Shown here piece by piece: positions 62,501 to 64,000 of a stretch of 64,000 nt of DNA. This stretch comes from Trichoplax adhaerens (taxonomy: Eukaryota; Placozoa; Uniplacotomia; Trichoplacea; Trichoplacidae), in assembly GCF_000150275.1 (NCBI RefSeq), contig NW_002060969.1, positions 62,943 through 126,942 on the forward strand, in the 5' to 3' direction. Both the position numbers and the translations under genes were made by a program. The notes under the pieces are model-generated. The model saw only the letters and a list, made by a program, of their open reading frames with translations, had not been told where the DNA came from and did no database searches. The number at the start of each line of letters is the position of its first letter. The stretch's first letter is position 1.

Positions 62501-63936
62501 GCTCTTTCTCCTGTCATAGTTACTAGTACAAATAAGTTACCGTTAATGGTAAGTGTAATGCATGCATTTTTCCTGCAATGAGTTCGATGGCTATGAAGCT
62601 GTTAGTAACATTAATTTTCATATTTTCTTAGCTTGAACTGTATACGATTATACCGGCAATAGCTGTTATTCTAGCTACTTTAGGATTTTGTGAGAATACC
62701 CCGCCGAGACCACCTAGCTCATCAGCTGCAGAAGTTGGGGAACCTTTCTTTGACGGCTTAAAATTGGTATGATCAGCAATGTATCTCAATTTTGATTTAT
62801 AAATTTGACTGATCCCTTTAATTCTATTCGTCATGCCTATCGGATTATTTATTGCAGGTATTCCAGTCTCGATCTTATATTGTTTTATTCATATGTATGG
62901 GAGTTGGAATCGGCATATTTAGTGCATTGAGTACCGTTATCGAACAAGTTCTCTGCGTTCGCGGTTATAGTAATGTATGTCGTGTACGATGAATGCAAGA
63001 AGATGTCTGATATATAATAGTTTATACTTTACTAAAGATATATATCGGTATGTCATAATTCCTTTCGATCCAATTAGGAGTTCTCTGGGCTTTGCGGTGC
63101 CCTTATGATTGGATGCGGCTTAATCGGAGCGCTTCTCAGCGGCGTATATGTAGATCGAACTAAAAAGTTTATCGAAACCGCGAAGGTCTTGATATGTTGC
63201 GCTACCTTCACCTTAATAGCATTTTCTATGGTAAGTGTACCTTCTAATATTTTATCAATCCTATTTTGTATTCGCAATATATATTAAATATTTATGCCTC
63301 GTATAATGCAAATCTCTTCGGCTATTTATATTTTTTATTGCGTAATTTATATAAGATTTTGAGGTAGAATTTTCGACAGTTCATGATAATAAGTCTTATT
63401 TTATGTCTGTAGATCACCCGATTTCGGGGCTTACCTGCTCCAACTATACTATGTATATGTCTTTTCGGAGCATTTGCATTTGGACTTCTTCCAGTCGGTC
63501 TAGAATTAGCTGTGGAATGTACTTACCCTGTAGCGGAAGCAACGAGTTCTGGTCTTCTATGGATGTCGGGGTATAATGCATGTTACTATGAATCTTAGTT
63601 ATTACATCGTAAAAAATTGCTAATCTCGATATAAAAAATGTTCTTTTCCGCTTAAAGCATCTAATTTGAATATTATTTCTTAGGCAAATTTTTGGAATTA
63701 TTTGTATCGTATCTTCTCAGGCTGTATCTACGCCACTTCCTGTGGCTGAAATACCTTACTCTAACTGCGCTAATAGTACGGCTAATAGAGACAGTGGACC
63801 TCTTGATATGACATGGTCATTGCTATTTATGTCCTCATTTGCTGTAATCGCATCATGTTTGCTAGTAGTACTTTTTCATACACCTTATAAACGGTTAAAT
63901 GCTGAAAAAAAATATGGAGAAGAGTATGGTTGTTGA
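59587..63936 (+). CDS. SLC49A3: SLC49A3 (MFSD7) major-facilitator transporter
   Basis: Twelve-helix MFS membrane protein of the FLVCR/SLC49 family; the family includes haem and choline exporters, but the A3 substrate is not established. Nine exons all join in phase: 59587-59706, 61472-61630, 61882-62098, 62472-62548, 62632-62766, 62858-62974, 63078-63230, 63413-63570 and 63684-63936, giving 462 residues. Motifs in order: YTRRWFMLLVICLANVGNAM then MWISFASVADVTAEFY (exon 1/2 join), KLAALWFPGNQRAIANTLST, NPCGILLANALSPVIV, EPFFDGLKL, FSGLCGAL, GVYVDRTKKFIETAK, LPVGLELAVECTYPVAE, SGPLDMTWSLLFM and FHTPYKRLNAEKK. These follow human SLC49A3 through to the last helix; the long human cytoplasmic tail is absent. 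Intron 1 is unusually long (about 1.8 kb). The 64 bases after the stop show no polyadenylation signal. Confidence 0.95.
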
Positions 63937-64000
63937 TATAATTGATGTACTGTATACTAAGATCTTATAAGATCTTATAACTAATATTTCGTTACATGAT

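Overview
The window looks like nuclear DNA of an early-branching animal. The genes are AT-rich and intron-dense, with mostly short introns of about 60-900 bp and ordinary GT-AG splice sites. The gene set is metazoan: LDB1, FANCI, BCCIP, EDRF1, CNNM, ADISSP/C20orf27, SLC49A3 and kringle proteins. Compact genes plus strong residual synteny with human chromosome 10q suggest a placozoan (Trichoplax/Hoilungia type). That assignment is an inference, not something the sequence proves. A 185-base assembly gap lies at 15751-15935.

Layout: (1) 1-2192, minus, N-terminal part of the spliceosomal helicase SNRNP200/Brr2, running off the left edge; (2) 5454-6230, plus, a single-exon three-finger C2H2 factor; (3) about 8284 to at least 15644, minus, EDRF1; (4) 16951-27599, plus, FANCI; (5) 29205-30053, minus, intronless BCCIP; (6) 30756-35219, plus, NOC3L; (7) 36234-36905, minus, ADISSP/C20orf27 without its first exon; (8) 38460-41121, plus, a CNNM-type magnesium transporter; (9) 44417-45370, minus, a small secreted Thr/Tyr-rich protein; (10) 48090-49607, minus, and 49983-51173, plus, a head-to-head pair of secreted kringle plus Thr-rich-tail proteins; (11) 53220-57312, minus, LDB1; (12) 59587-63936, plus, SLC49A3.

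The genes form six consecutive divergent (5'-to-5') pairs, with convergent ends between them. Five of the six divergent intervals carry arrays of the pentamer TACWG (TACTG/TACAG, W = A or T), which makes nested palindromes centred on GTACTGTACAGTAC. Convergent intervals and gene bodies hold only scattered copies. The sixth divergent interval, between the two kringle genes, has no array and instead carries two opposed TATA boxes. The arrays share non-pentamer flanking words, and one contains a tandem duplication whose copies differ by inserted pentamers, so they look like an active dispersed repeat family.

Functionally the conserved genes are housekeeping: splicing (SNRNP200), ribosome/replication licensing (NOC3L), crosslink repair and recombination (FANCI, BCCIP), transcriptional cofactor (LDB1), and transport (CNNM, SLC49A3). 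EDRF1, BCCIP, NOC3L, CNNM and LDB1 all have human orthologues on 10q23-q26, so the window appears to hold a fragment of an ancestral linkage group. The lineage-specific part is the kringle/Thr-rich family at 44-51 kb.
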